NCBI GenBank assembly: GCA_963836355.1
Contig: CAWIJO010000002.1
Span: 1,364,001 to 1,428,000 of the forward strand
DNA: 64,000 bases
Source of the DNA: Palsa-506 sp963836355
GTDB lineage: Bacteria; Actinomycetota; Actinomycetes; Streptosporangiales; Streptosporangiaceae
Direction: 5' to 3'
Positions 18,770-27,504 of the stretch are shown here, one piece after another. How positions within the stretch are numbered: the stretch's first letter is position 1; each line of letters starts with the position of its first letter. The notes under the pieces are model-generated. The model saw only the letters and a list, made by a program, of their open reading frames with translations. It ran no database searches and was not told the origin of the DNA. A program made the translations under genes and the position numbers.

Positions 18770-19481
18770 TCTCTTCAAGCTCCTCGGCCAGCCCGCGGGT
18801 CCGGCTGGGGTCGACCAGGATTCCCGGGCTCATCGTCGTGGTGACGGTGATCTTCCTCAGGTACCTGCCCTTGGCCGCGGCTGGCTTGAGCCGGACGACC
18901 TCTTCCAGCGCCGCGGCGTAGTTCTCCACCAGCGCGCGGTCGGCGAACGATGCCTTCCCGATCACGAAGTGCAGGTTGCCGTGCCGGTCCACCCGGAACT
19001 CGATCTTGCCGCCCTTGATGTCGGACACGGCCTTGCCGACATCGGTAGTGACCGTCCCGGTCTTGGGGTTCGGCATCAGGCCGCGCGGGCCGAGCACCCG
19101 GCCGAGCCGGCCTACCTTGCCCATCAGGTCCGGGGTCGCGACGACGGCGTCGAAGTCGAGGAAGCCGCCCTGGATGCGCTCGAGCAGGTCGTCCGAGCCG
19201 ACGTAGTCGGCCCCGGCGGCGGTTGCCTCGTCCGCGCGCTGGCCGGTCGCGAACACCAGAACGCGGGCCGTCTTGCCGGTGCCGTGCGGCAGGTTGACCG
19301 TGCCACGGACCATCTGGTCCGCCTTGCGCGGGTCGACACCGAGCCGCAGCGCGACCTCAACGGTTGGGTCGAACTTGGTGACTGACGTCTTCTTGGCCAG
19401 CGATACAGCCTCAGCGGGCCCGTACATCCGGTCCGGCTCGATCTGCTCCGCTGCCTGGCGGTATGCCTTACTGCGCTTCAT
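18756..19481 (-). CDS. rplA: 50S ribosomal protein L1
   Basis: The 241-residue product is full-length L1: KRSKAYRQAAEQIEPDRMYGPAEAV at the start, the VGSDDLLERIQGGFLDFD loop, and LGPRGLMPNPKTGTVT. L1 forms the mobile stalk that guides deacylated tRNA out of the E site, and in other bacteria represses its own operon. It follows rplK by 175 bp. The last residues (EETAAS) are encoded within a tandem repeat. Confidence 0.96.
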   Translation of the reverse strand: MKRSKAYRQAAEQIEPDRMYGPAEAVSLAKKTSVTKFDPTVEVALRLGVDPRKADQMVRGTVNLPHGTGKTARVLVFATGQRADEATAAGADYVGSDDLLERIQGGFLDFDAVVATPDLMGKVGRLGRVLGPRGLMPNPKTGTVTTDVGKAVSDIKGGKIEFRVDRHGNLHFVIGKASFADRALVENYAAALEEVVRLKPAAAKGRYLRKITVTTTMSPGILVDPSRTRGLAEELEETAAS

Positions 19482-19656
19482 ACTCAGTCTCCATCTTCAG
19501 CTAGGAGGTCGTGGTCTGCGGGCCAGCGCCTGGCCCTGCCACTGTCGGCTGTCACTGTCAGCTGCCCTGTGGGCCGCCATTGCCAGCTGCCACCGCGGCC
19601 ACCGGGTCAGCCGTAGTCATGCGGTGGCGGTCAGCCGTTTCAGGAAGTCAGAACAG

Positions 19657-20091
19657 TCAGCCGTTTACCGTGATTCCCATCGAACGGGCCGTTCCCGCGA
19701 TGATCTTCTCTGCGGCTTCCATCGAGTTCGCGTTCAGGTCGGCCATCTTGACCTGGGCGATCTCCCGGACCTGTGCCTTCGTGACGGAGCCGACCTTGGT
19801 CTTGTGCGGCTCGCCGCTGCCCTTCTGCACACCCGCGGCCTTCTTGATCAGCTCAGGCGCCGGGGGCGTCTTGGTGATGAAGGCGAACGAGCGGTCCTCG
19901 AAGATGGTGATCTCGACCGGGATGATGTTGCCGCGCTGCGACTCGGTGGCGGCGTTGTACTGCTTGCAGAAGTCCATGATGTTCACGCCGTGCGGGCCGA
20001 GCGCGGTGCCGACCGGCGGCGCTGGGGTGGCCTGGCCTGCCTGCAGCTGCACCTTGACGACCGCAGCGATCTTCTTCTTTCGCGGAGCCAT
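19657..20091 (-). CDS. rplK: 50S ribosomal protein L11
   Basis: The 144-residue product carries the N-terminal thiostrepton-binding region (QLQAGQATPAPPVGTALGPHGVNIMDFCKQYN) with its conserved prolines, and the C-terminal rRNA-binding domain ending ARSMGITVNG. L11 forms the GTPase-associated centre and is needed for RelA activation. It begins 43 bp after nusG. The 175-bp gap to rplA contains only short imperfect repeats. Confidence 0.97.
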   Translation of the reverse strand: MAPRKKKIAAVVKVQLQAGQATPAPPVGTALGPHGVNIMDFCKQYNAATESQRGNIIPVEITIFEDRSFAFITKTPPAPELIKKAAGVQKGSGEPHKTKVGSVTKAQVREIAQVKMADLNANSMEAAEKIIAGTARSMGITVNG

Positions 20092-20134
20092 GTATCTGGG
20101 TCCTTACCTCACTGACGAACGGGGAGAAAGCTGA

Positions 20135-21000
20135 TCAGATCTTGGTGACCTGATCGAAGGAAAGCTCGACCGGGGTCTCCCGGCCGAAGATGGACACGAG
20201 CACCTTGAGCTTCTGGGTATCGGGATTGATCTCGTTCACGGTAGCCGGGAGCGTCGCGAACGGGCCGTCCATCACCGTAACGGACTGGCCGACCTCGAAG
20301 TCCACCGCGGCGGCACGCATCGTCTCGGCCTTCTTGGCCGCCTTCTCCTCCGGCTCCGGCGCGAGCAGCGCCGCCACCTCGGACAGGCTGAGCGGGGACG
20401 GCCTGCTGGACAGCCCGACGAAGCCGGTCACTCCCGGGGTATTGCGGACCGCGGCCCACGACTCGTCGGTGAGGTCCATCCGGACCAGGATGTAACCGGG
20501 CAGCACCTTCTCCTGAACCTGCTGCCGCTTGCCGCCCTTGATCTCGGTGACCTCGTGCACCGGCACCTCGATCTGGAAGATGTAATCCTCCATGTTGAGC
20601 GACTGGGTGCGGCTCTCCAGGTTGGTCCGCACCCGGTTCTCGTATCCGGCGTAGGAGTGCACCACGTACCAGTCGCCGGGCAGCAGCCGGAGCTCGGCGG
20701 CGAACTCGGCGACAGGGTCGGCAGCCGGCGTCAGCCTCGCCGGCAGGCGGCTCAGCCTCGGCGACAAGGTCGGCAGCCTGCTTAGCCTCGCCGGCAGGCG
20801 GCTCAGCCTGGCCGGCGGCTGGCTGCAGACTCGCCGGCGGCCGGCTCGGCCTGGTCAGCAGCGGCCAGCCCAGCGCTGGATTCACCGTTCGCGGCAGGCT
20901 GGCCAGCCGCGGCGGTCTCGCCGTTCGCGGCAGGAAGGTCCGCCGCGGCTGACTCATCTGCCGCCAAGGACTCGCCGACGTGCAATTCGGACTCGGACAC
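20135..21000 (-). CDS. nusG: Transcription factor NusG with long repetitive N-terminal tail; two frameshifts
   Basis: The NGN domain (DWYVVHSYAGYENRVRTNLES ... EKVLPGYILVRMDL) and KOW domain (VGQSVTVMDGPFATLPATV) are intact in the frame ending at 20135. The usual actinobacterial acidic tail is present upstream but spread over three frames. It starts at a GTG (20998-21000, SESELHVGESLAADES), then shifts near 20810-20825 (extra base in AGCCGCCGG) and near 20735-20745 (extra base in GACGCCGGCT). Two near-identical units of 51 and 52 bases (AEPPAGEAKQAADLVAE type) encode part of the tail, and the odd base in the second unit is one of the shifts. NusG links RNA polymerase to Rho and the ribosome. 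Sequence error is likely. Confidence 0.85.
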
Positions 21001-21051
21001 AGTAGCTCTTTCTCTCCGCTCTTCCTGGCGGGCTCTTCTCGCAGTCTCTGC

Positions 21052-21096
21052 TGGTACCGCTGCTCCGGGGCGTCCCGCCCCGGAGCAGCGGTACCA
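21052..21096 (-). terminator. 21-bp perfect hairpin between secE and nusG
   Basis: Arms 21052-21072 and 21076-21096 are perfectly complementary with a 3-base loop. It lies inside the secE-nusG gap, so it would act as a partial terminator or an mRNA processing/stability element within the operon. Confidence 0.7.
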
Positions 21097-21131
21097 CTAG
21101 GCAGCCGGCCGAATTCAGCCGAAGCCGGAAC

Positions 21132-21383
21132 TCAGCCGAAGACAGCGAAAACCAGCTTGGTGAACCCGTAGTCCAGGCTGGTCACGATCGCCACCATCAC
21201 AAGTATGAACACCAGCGCCACCGTGGTGTAGGTGACAAGCTCATGCCGGGTGGGCCAGATCACCTTACGGAGTTCCGCGACTATCTGCCGCAGGAATACC
21301 GCAGGAGTGATCCTGGCTGCCTTCGCCGGGCGGCCGGATTTGTCCCGTTTCTCCGGGGCCGTCCCGCGGGTCTGAGTAGCCAT
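21132..21383 (-). CDS. secE: Preprotein translocase subunit SecE
   Basis: The 83-residue single-pass membrane protein has the SecE cytoplasmic amphipathic segment (FLRQIVAELRKVIWPTRHELVTYT) followed by one hydrophobic helix (TVALVFILVMVAIVTSLDYGF). SecE clamps the SecY channel. Length and topology match the short actinobacterial form with a basic N-terminal extension. It is the first protein gene after tRNA-Trp and precedes nusG, the standard order. Confidence 0.96.
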   Translation of the reverse strand: MATQTRGTAPEKRDKSGRPAKAARITPAVFLRQIVAELRKVIWPTRHELVTYTTVALVFILVMVAIVTSLDYGFTKLVFAVFG

Positions 21384-21458
21384 GTCCTCACCTGAGCAGC
21401 GCTAGTTGTTTGACGGCTCACGCCGTCGGCGGCCCGCGACGTTCACGGACCGTAAGCG

Positions 21459-21532
21459 CAGGGCAGGAGGGACTCGAACCCCCAACCGCCGGTTTTGGAG
21501 ACCGGGACTCTAGCCAATTGAGCTACTGCCCT
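21459..21532 (-). tRNA. tRNA-Trp (CCA anticodon)
   Basis: The minus strand folds as a tRNA: acceptor AGGGCAG (21526-21532) pairs with CTGCCCT (21460-21466), the D-arm holds AGCTCAATTGG, the anticodon loop reads CTCCAAA with CCA, and the T-arm holds GGTTCGAGTCC. CCA is not encoded at the 3' end. The position before secE is conserved in actinobacteria. Confidence 0.95.
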
Positions 21533-21653
21533 GTGACGGCCCGTGCGGGCATGCACCGGCCACCTGGTGGACGCCACCAGATCCCGAAGTCTACGTGGCC
21601 GGCCGCCCCGGCGTCGAACTAGTGCGGCGCAGCGGCCGGCATCTAATGCCACC

Positions 21654-22865
21654 ATGGGACTCATGAGTTTCTCCCAGCAGCGTATCTCGGCGCGCGTCTC
21701 GGCGATCACGGAGTCGGCCACGCTGGCCGTCGATGCGAAGGCCAGGGCGGCCAAGGCCGCGGGCAGGCCGGTCATCGGCTTCGGCGTCGGCGAGCCCGAC
21801 TTCCCAACCCCCGGGTACATCGTCGAGGCGGCGCAACGCGCCTGCGCGGAGCTGCGCATGCAGAAGTACTCGCCGACCGCCGGGCTGCCCGAGCTCAGGG
21901 CGGCGATCGCCGCTAAGACCGCGCGGGATTCCGGCTACCAGGTCACGGCCGGCCAGGTAGTTGTGACGAATGGCGGGAAGCATGCCGTCTACCAGGCCTT
22001 CGCCGCCTTGCTCGATCCGGGCGACGAGGTCCTCGTGCCCGCGCCGTACTGGACCACCTACCCGGAGGCGATCGTGCTGGCGGGCGGCATCGCGGTGCCG
22101 GTGCTGACCGATGAGCACTCCGGCTACCTCACCTCGGTCGCCGACCTGGAGGCGCACCGCACCGCGCGCAGCAAGGTCTTGCTGTTCGTCTCCCCGTCCA
22201 ACCCGACCGGCGCGGTGTACCCGCCGGAACTGGTCGCCGAGATTGGCCACTGGGCCGCGGCGAACGATCTCTGGGTGATCACCGACGAGATATACGAGCA
22301 CCTGGTGTACGGCGATGCCCGGTTCAGCTCGGTGCCGGTGGCGGCCCCGGAGATCGCGGAGCGGTGTGTGGTGGTGAACGGCGTGGCCAAGACCTACGCG
22401 ATGACCGGCTGGCGGGTGGGCTGGCTGATCGGCCCGCCGGACGTGGTCAAGGCCGCGACCGACCTGCAGTCGCACCTGACGTCGAACGTCTGCAACGTGG
22501 CGCAGGCAGCCGCGCTCGCGGCGGTCAGCGGCGACCTGGCCGCCGTCGGCGAGATGCGCGCCGCGTTCGACCGGCGCAGGCTCGCGATGACCGCCATGCT
22601 GAACGGGATTCCCGGGGTGCACTGCCCGCTGCCGGAGGGCGCCTTCTACTGCTACCCGTCGGTCAAGGGCCTGCTCGGCCGGGAATACGGCGGCCGCCGC
22701 GCGGACAGCACGACCGATCTCGCCGAGATCATCCTGGAGCAGGCGGACGTCGCGGTGGTGCCCGGCGAGGCGTTCGGCACGCCAGGTTACTTCCGGCTGT
22801 CCTGTGCGCTCGGCGACGCCGACCTGAAGGAGGGCATCAGCCGACTGGCCAAGCTGCTCGGCTGA
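21654..22865 (+). CDS. aspC: PLP-dependent aspartate-type aminotransferase
   Basis: The 403-residue class I/II aminotransferase has the conserved SARVSAITESATLAVDAKA start, the PLP-phosphate and ring contacts (TNGGKHAVYQAF, PYWTTYPE, SPSNPTGAVY, TDEIYEHLVYG) and the Schiff-base lysine in GVAKTYAMTGWRVGW. It interconverts aspartate or similar amino acids with 2-oxo acids. Its place between add and tRNA-Trp/secE matches Streptomyces aspC. Start at 21654 is chosen because homology begins shortly after; the ATG at 21663 is equally possible. Confidence 0.88.
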   Translation: MGLMSFSQQRISARVSAITESATLAVDAKARAAKAAGRPVIGFGVGEPDFPTPGYIVEAAQRACAELRMQKYSPTAGLPELRAAIAAKTARDSGYQVTAGQVVVTNGGKHAVYQAFAALLDPGDEVLVPAPYWTTYPEAIVLAGGIAVPVLTDEHSGYLTSVADLEAHRTARSKVLLFVSPSNPTGAVYPPELVAEIGHWAAANDLWVITDEIYEHLVYGDARFSSVPVAAPEIAERCVVVNGVAKTYAMTGWRVGWLIGPPDVVKAATDLQSHLTSNVCNVAQAAALAAVSGDLAAVGEMRAAFDRRRLAMTAMLNGIPGVHCPLPEGAFYCYPSVKGLLGREYGGRRADSTTDLAEIILEQADVAVVPGEAFGTPGYFRLSCALGDADLKEGISRLAKLLG

Positions 22866-23891
22866 TGGCACGGCCGCTCGCCGCGCTGCCGAAGGCGCAC
22901 CTGCACCTGCACTTCACCGGCTCCATGCGGCATGCCACGCTGGCCGAGCTCGCCGCGCTGCACCGGGTGCACCTGCCGGAGGCGCTGGCCGCGAACTGGC
23001 CGCCGCGGCTGTCCGGCGCCGACGAGCGCGGCTGGTTCCGGTTCCAGCGGCTGTACGACATCGCCCGCTCGGTGCTCAGGACCGAGGACGACCTGCGGCG
23101 GCTGGTCCGGGAGACCGCCGAGGACGAGCGGGCGGAGGGCTCCGGCTGGCTGGAGATCCAGGTGGATCCGTCCGGTTACGCGGCCCATTTCGGCGGCATC
23201 ACCGCGGTCACCGAGCTCGTCCTTGACGCCGCCGCCGAGTCGGCTGCGGCCGCCGGGATCGGCATCGGCGTGATCATCGCGGCGAACCGGACCAGGCACC
23301 CGCTGGACGCCAGGACGCTGGCCAGGCTGGCAGCCAGGCTGGCCGGGCATGGCGTGACCGGGTTCGGCCTCAGCAGCGACGAGCGCCGGGGGGCAGCCGC
23401 CGATTTCGCCCCGGCCTTCCGGATCGCCGCACGGGCGGGCCTGCTGGCGGTGCCGCACGGCGGCGAGCTGGCAGGCCCGGCCAGCGTCCGCGCCTGCCTG
23501 GACGAGCTGAACGCGGACCGGATCGGGCACGGCGTGGCCGCCGCCGAAGATCAAGATTCTGGTGAAACGGATTGTCGGGCGCCGGACCACGCTGGAAGTG
23601 TGCCCGGCCTCCAATGTTGCCCTAGGAGTCGCCGCTAGCCCGGCTGACGTGCCGTTACTTACTCTGTTCGAGGCCGGAGTGCAGGTGGCGCTCGGCGCGG
23701 ACGACCCGCTGCTGTTCGGCCACCGGCTGGTCGCGCAGTACGAAGTGGCCAGGCAGGCGCACGGGTTGCCGGACGGGGCGCTGGCCGAGCTGGCCAGGAT
23801 GTCGGTCCGCGGCTCCGCGGCTCCGCCGGGGGTCCGGGCCCGACTGCTGGCCGGGATCGACGACTGGCTGGCCACGCCCGACCCCGGCTGA
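22865..23891 (+). CDS. add: Adenosine deaminase, with a one-base frameshift
   Basis: The ATG overlaps the aspC stop by one base (TGATG), so the two are coupled. The first frame has the metal ligands in KAHLHLHFTGSM, then the family core to DRIGHGVAAAED. It then breaks near 23555. The second frame continues LVKRI...TLEVCPASNVALGVA, with the catalytic Asp pair in GADDPLLFG. Removing one base in AAGATTCTGG restores EDQDLVKRI and a protein of about 341 residues. The enzyme deaminates adenosine or a related 6-aminopurine to the hydroxy form. Either a recent mutation or a sequence error is possible; the rest is intact. Confidence 0.82.
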
Positions 23892-23928
23892 CCCGCCCCG
23901 CCTCCCGGCTGGCCGGCCGGCCAACGCG

Positions 23929-23977
23929 ATGGATGTGACAACGGGCCAGTCAGGTGTGGTTGAACGTCACATTCATC
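23929..23977. repeat. Imperfect inverted repeat after add
   Basis: GATGGATGTGAC (23929-23940) faces GTCACATTCATC (23966-23977) with one mismatch in 12 and a wide loop. It starts about 38 bp after the add stop and may end its transcript. The arm resembles that of the inverted repeat at 18556-18616. Confidence 0.5.
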
Positions 23978-24233
23978 ACGTTGGGGCCAAGCGCGGGGAG
24001 GGCGTAGGTGCGGGCTGAGCCGGGGCGGGACAGGCCACGGGGGCGGGACAGGCCACGGGGGCGGGACAGGCCACGGGGGCGGGACAGGCCACGGGGGCGG
24101 GACAGGCCACGGGGGCGGGACAGGCCACGGAGGAGCGCCAGGACGGCAGCATCTCGACCACCCGGCCGGCCATCACCAGGAACAGCATCAGCCCAAGCTG
24201 CAGCGGCGCGAGCAGTACGAACTCGACGGTCAT
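23976..24233 (-). pseudogene. TadE-like pilus protein remnant with Cys-Pro repeats
   Basis: The 85-codon frame starts MTVEFVLLAPLQLGLMLFLVMAGRVV, the N-terminal membrane helix of a TadE/TadG-type pilus protein. Homology stops after about 32 residues. What follows is six copies of CPAPVA, encoded by an 18-bp tandem repeat, then a short tail. A normal TadE has 100 or more further residues, so this is a truncated gene whose end was replaced by the repeat. Expression is doubtful. It lies downstream of another TadE-like remnant. Confidence 0.55.
24024..24131. repeat. Six 18-bp tandem repeats
   Basis: Six units of GGCGGGACAGGCCACGGG (last one with a final A) run head to tail from 24024 to 24131. 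They keep the minus-strand frame open as CPAPVA units. Spacers are absent, so this is a minisatellite and not a CRISPR array. Confidence 0.95.
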
Positions 24234-24249
24234 CGAGCCAAGCTGGCGG

Positions 24250-24552
24250 TCAGGCCGAGCCGGGCCGACGGCCGGCTGGCCAGTTCTGACGCTGTTGGCC
24301 TCCGTTCAGATCCGGCCGGAAGCAGTCGACGAGACCGCCGGCGGTCGCATGGATGGTCAGGTTGAGCCCGAGCATGATGGAGGCTGCCTGGCCGGTCACG
24401 GTCACCCGCACCTGGCCCTGCCCGACCGCTCTCGCGACCGCGCTGATCCGTCCGCCGAGCACCCTGGTGCCCAGGCCCTGGTAGTAGTTCTCCGCGCCGT
24501 CCTCGGCCACCTTCTGCCAGCCCGGAACGGCACCGGCGTCCTGGCTGGCCAC
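24250..24552 (-). pseudogene. TadE-like protein, C-terminal remnant
   Basis: The 100-codon frame has the back half of a TadE-type pilus protein: EDGAENYYQGLGTRVLGGRISAVARAVGQGQVRVTVTGQAASIMLGLNLTIHATAGG. The N-terminal membrane helix that such proteins need is missing, cut off near 24552 where the opposite strand begins a fragment of a different gene. It ends 17 bp before the next TadE-like frame, so the two were probably neighbours in a tad operon. The prepilin peptidase at 31395 is the only intact gene here that could once have served that system. Confidence 0.5.
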
Positions 24553-24571
24553 CCGCGCGCCGAGCTGGCCT

Positions 24572-24951
24572 GGTCGGCGTCGGCGGCGGCGAGCTCACCG
24601 CCTATGGCCCCGACCTCGCCGGCGGCATGGCCCGCGTTCATCGTCGGCGGGCCGGCGAAATCCGGCCGTAGCACGATGCTTGCCACGATGGCCAGGTCGT
24701 TCCTGGCGTCCGGCGCCCAGGTGATCATCGTGGCGCCGCGGCCGTCACCACTGCGGTCGCTCGGCGGGCTGCCCGGGGTCATCCGGGTCTTTGACGGCAC
24801 CGGGCTGGCCGCCGACGACTTCGCCGGCGTGGCCGCCAAGTTCAGCGGCCCCGGCGTCGTGCTGATCGATGACGCCGAGGTACTCAGGGAATGCGGCGCG
24901 GCCGACGACCTGAAGAAGCTGATCAGCAGCCGCTCGGTAGCCGCTCCGTAG
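24572..24951 (+). pseudogene. FtsK/EccC-type ATPase, fragment of the last ATPase domain
   Basis: The plus strand reads AFIVGGPAKSGRSTMLATMARSFLASGAQVIIVAPRPSPLR, a Walker A region, then GPGVVLIDDAEVLRECGAADDLKKLI, a Walker B region. This is the pattern of the C-terminal P-loop domain of FtsK/SpoIIIE proteins such as EccC of type VII secretion. A frameshift near 24632 separates it from ELTAYGPDLAGGM just upstream. Only about 120 of more than 1,000 residues remain. Given the adjacent WXG100 and toxin remnants, an EccC origin is a fair inference. Confidence 0.55.
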
Positions 24952-25280
24952 CCGCTCCGGCGGTAGCAATGAATGCCCCCAGCACCAATGCGTCAACAAG
25001 GACATCGAGGCCCGGGATGAACTGGGCGATGATGAAGGCGGCAACGGCCAGGATCGTGCCGATGATTTCCAGTGCAGTGCAGATATCGCCGATCCACTTG
25101 GCGTTCTCCTTCACCCAGTCCTTGACGGCATCCCAGGCGTCATCCCAGGCGTTCTTGAAATGATCCCAGAAGCCATCCTTCATGGAATCGCTGGAAGCCG
25201 AGCGGATAAGGTGCGCGTGATAGCTGCTGGAGTTATCACGCAAGGTGGTGGCCTTGTCAAGCAGTGCCCTGGCTGCCGCC
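24923..25280 (-). pseudogene. Type VII secretion toxin-like protein, 3' part (split by an IS)
   Basis: The frame continues the gene at 27505-27936 once the IS and one target copy are removed: QQALAAA joins RALLDKATTLRDNSSSYHAHL exactly in frame. It has the DGFWDHFKNAWDDAWDAVKDWVKENAKWIGDIC segment and a hydrophobic pair (ALEIIGTILAVAAFIIAQFIPGLDVLVDALV) seen in large WXG-fold secretion substrates of actinobacteria. It ends at 24923, where the FtsK-like fragment starts, so the C-terminal (usually toxic) domain is lost. No toxin domain can be identified. Confidence 0.65.
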
Positions 25281-27504
25281 CAATGCCATGGGGTTTAGGC
25301 ATTTGGGTGTTAATGCGAGGTTCCCGGTTTTGGTGACGGTGGGTAGTTCCTGGTCGCGGGCATGCCGACGGCCGGCGTGTCGTGCCGGGTGACGGCCGGT
25401 TCCACTGACCGGCGGCTGTGTAGGTTCTCGTCGTAGCTGGCGCTTTCTCAGATGGGTTGACGCCTGTGTGGCGGTGAATCGACTCATTGCTCTCAGGGCG
25501 GACCCGAACCGCCGGACAGAAGAAGAAAACGACAGGCCGATGAGAAGAACCCGGCGACAGATCGGTGAGAAGCGACGCGGACGCCCACGTCGGCGAGATG
25601 GCCACCGGCAAGAAGGATGAGAACCTACAGGCTGGTGTCCTGGGACGGTTTCCGGTGTTTGCGCTGGTCAGGCGAGGGTGTTCGCGAGGGTGATGACGGC
25701 GGGGGCGATCCGGGTGGCGGTGTCCGCGCGTCCTGCGCGGGGGAAGGTGCTGGCGCACTTGGCCTTGCGGGGCCGGTGCCGGTTCCGGTCGATGACGGTG
25801 CGGTGTTTCGCGAGTTCGCTGGTCAGCGCCGTGCAGCTGGTCATCCCGGCGCGGATCGCGGCGGTCACGGCGCGGCGGGTGCGGCCGTGCGAGATCTCGC
25901 GGGCCTGGACGCGCATCCCAGCGCGGCGGCCCTTCCGGGCGGGGGCGGCAGCGAGCGCGGCGGCGCGGGCGACGCCGCGGGTCATCTCGTTCCCGGCGGC
26001 CCAGGCGGCGAGTTCCTGCCGGACCAGGTCCGGGCTGCCCGAGCGGAGCATCGGCCCGGCCGACGGCCCGGCGCCGTCCAGGCTCGCCTTCGTCTCCCGC
26101 AGCGCGGTCTCCGACCCGTCCCACCGCCACTTATACAGTGCCGCGAGCTGCGCGGCGGGGTACTCGTCAATGTCCATGAGGTCGGTGACCAGGCAGAACA
26201 GCTCCGGCACGTGCTGGCCTTCCACGGTCACCCAGTACTCGATGACGCGGACGGTCACGGTGACGCCGTCACCGGAGATCTCCGCGAGATACGAGCCGTC
26301 GGCGAGGATCTCCGAGATCCTTGTCAGCGGGATGTCGCCTTTCAGCCGGATCAGGACGTGCGTGCAGGCCGTGAGCCGGGCGATCCGGGCCGCGCCGGGA
26401 TAGTTCCGGTCCGCTACCCAGATCCGGTCTTCCGCGAACAGGTGCGGAAACTCCCGCAGGGCCGTGTCCAGGAGCTTCTGCTCCGCGGCGGCCTTGTCCG
26501 TGCCGGCCGGGCCGTGCGGCATCCCCAGCAGCCCCCGCGTGGAGGCGTCCGTCATCGGCAGCCCTCTCAGCTGCGGGAACGGCGACGAGTCATCCCCGGT
26601 GCCGACCGAACCGTACATGGCCCGGTTCGCCGGCGTATCCGGTACCCGGATCAGCGTCCCGTCGATCGCCCCGGTCTTCAGCGGCCTGTTCCTGCCGATG
26701 ATGACCGCCCGCCAGTCCCGGTCCTCATGCTCCTGCCACGAGGCCCGCAGCACGACGTCCCGCAGTTCCTCCAGCGGTTCCGGGCCGAGCGCGTTCCGCC
26801 AGTCCCCGAGCGCCCGCTCCGACGCTGGCACCCACGGCCGCGCCCACGGCACCAGCGCCAGGTCCCCGGCCAGCGCGATCACCGCGTCCCGCAGGCCGGC
26901 ACCGGGCACCAGCGTCATCAGCACGATGACACGGATCATGAACGCCCTGGCCAGCAGCCGCTCCCGCTCGCCCTTCACGTACTGCTCCCGCAGCACCGCC
27001 CGCTCCGCGATCCCGTCGATCACGCCCGGCCCGGCCTGCTCCTCCAGCCACTCCTCCAGCGGCCCCAGCGTCGCATGATGAACCGGGCTGCCCTTCGCCT
27101 GGACCCGCCCGTCCCGCCTGACCTGCGCCGACGCCACCGCCACGATCTTGCAGAACACGACCGGATCACCAGTCCGGATCCGCCGCATCCCCGCGGTCAC
27201 CAGCGCCGACCGGCAGTCCCCGCCCGGCATCATCCCGTTCCGCAGCGGCGTCACCAGGTCAGCCAGCCGCGCCGCCACCATCACACCGCCGCCCGCAATG
27301 CTGCTGGCGACACCCGGGGAAACAGGGTAGACATTCACGAGAGGCTCCTGTGGCGAAGAGTGATCTAGGCAATCCCTCTTCTACAGGAGCCTCGCCCGCC
27401 TCACAGGAAACCCGCGAAACACGCCTCTCACCACCGGAAACCACCCAGCGTGACCGGCAAGCGCTCAAGCCCGCCAGTACTTCGCCCTAAAGCCCATGGC
27501 ATTG
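25281..27504 (-). mobile_element. IS4-family insertion sequence A, complete, in a toxin-like gene
   Basis: A 2,224-bp element bounded by inverted ends starting CAATGCCATGGG (25281 onward, and the complement ending at 27504). It is flanked by a 10-bp target duplication GGCTGCCGCC (25271-25280 and 27505-27514). One transposase gene fills most of it. The insertion splits a type VII secretion toxin-like gene. Confidence 0.88.
25668..27338 (-). CDS. IS4-family transposase (element A)
   Basis: The 556-residue DDE transposase has an IS4 N-terminal domain (about 30-150) and the catalytic core. The first Asp lies in GAIDGTLIRVPDTPANRAMYG, the second in WVADRNYPGAARIARL, and the Glu in the Y-R-E-K type motif YKWRWDGSETALRETK. 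It inserts the element by cut-and-paste. The frame is intact, so the element may still be active. It shares domain layout and end structure with the transposase at 33811, but the two sequences are clearly divergent. Confidence 0.9.
   Translation of the reverse strand: MNVYPVSPGVASSIAGGGVMVAARLADLVTPLRNGMMPGGDCRSALVTAGMRRIRTGDPVVFCKIVAVASAQVRRDGRVQAKGSPVHHATLGPLEEWLEEQAGPGVIDGIAERAVLREQYVKGERERLLARAFMIRVIVLMTLVPGAGLRDAVIALAGDLALVPWARPWVPASERALGDWRNALGPEPLEELRDVVLRASWQEHEDRDWRAVIIGRNRPLKTGAIDGTLIRVPDTPANRAMYGSVGTGDDSSPFPQLRGLPMTDASTRGLLGMPHGPAGTDKAAAEQKLLDTALREFPHLFAEDRIWVADRNYPGAARIARLTACTHVLIRLKGDIPLTRISEILADGSYLAEISGDGVTVTVRVIEYWVTVEGQHVPELFCLVTDLMDIDEYPAAQLAALYKWRWDGSETALRETKASLDGAGPSAGPMLRSGSPDLVRQELAAWAAGNEMTRGVARAAALAAAPARKGRRAGMRVQAREISHGRTRRAVTAAIRAGMTSCTALTSELAKHRTVIDRNRHRPRKAKCASTFPRAGRADTATRIAPAVITLANTLA

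Noticed and set aside
24024..24131. Possible CRISPR array at the 18-bp repeat
   Set aside because: Units are head to tail without spacers, and no cas gene is present. It is a minisatellite.
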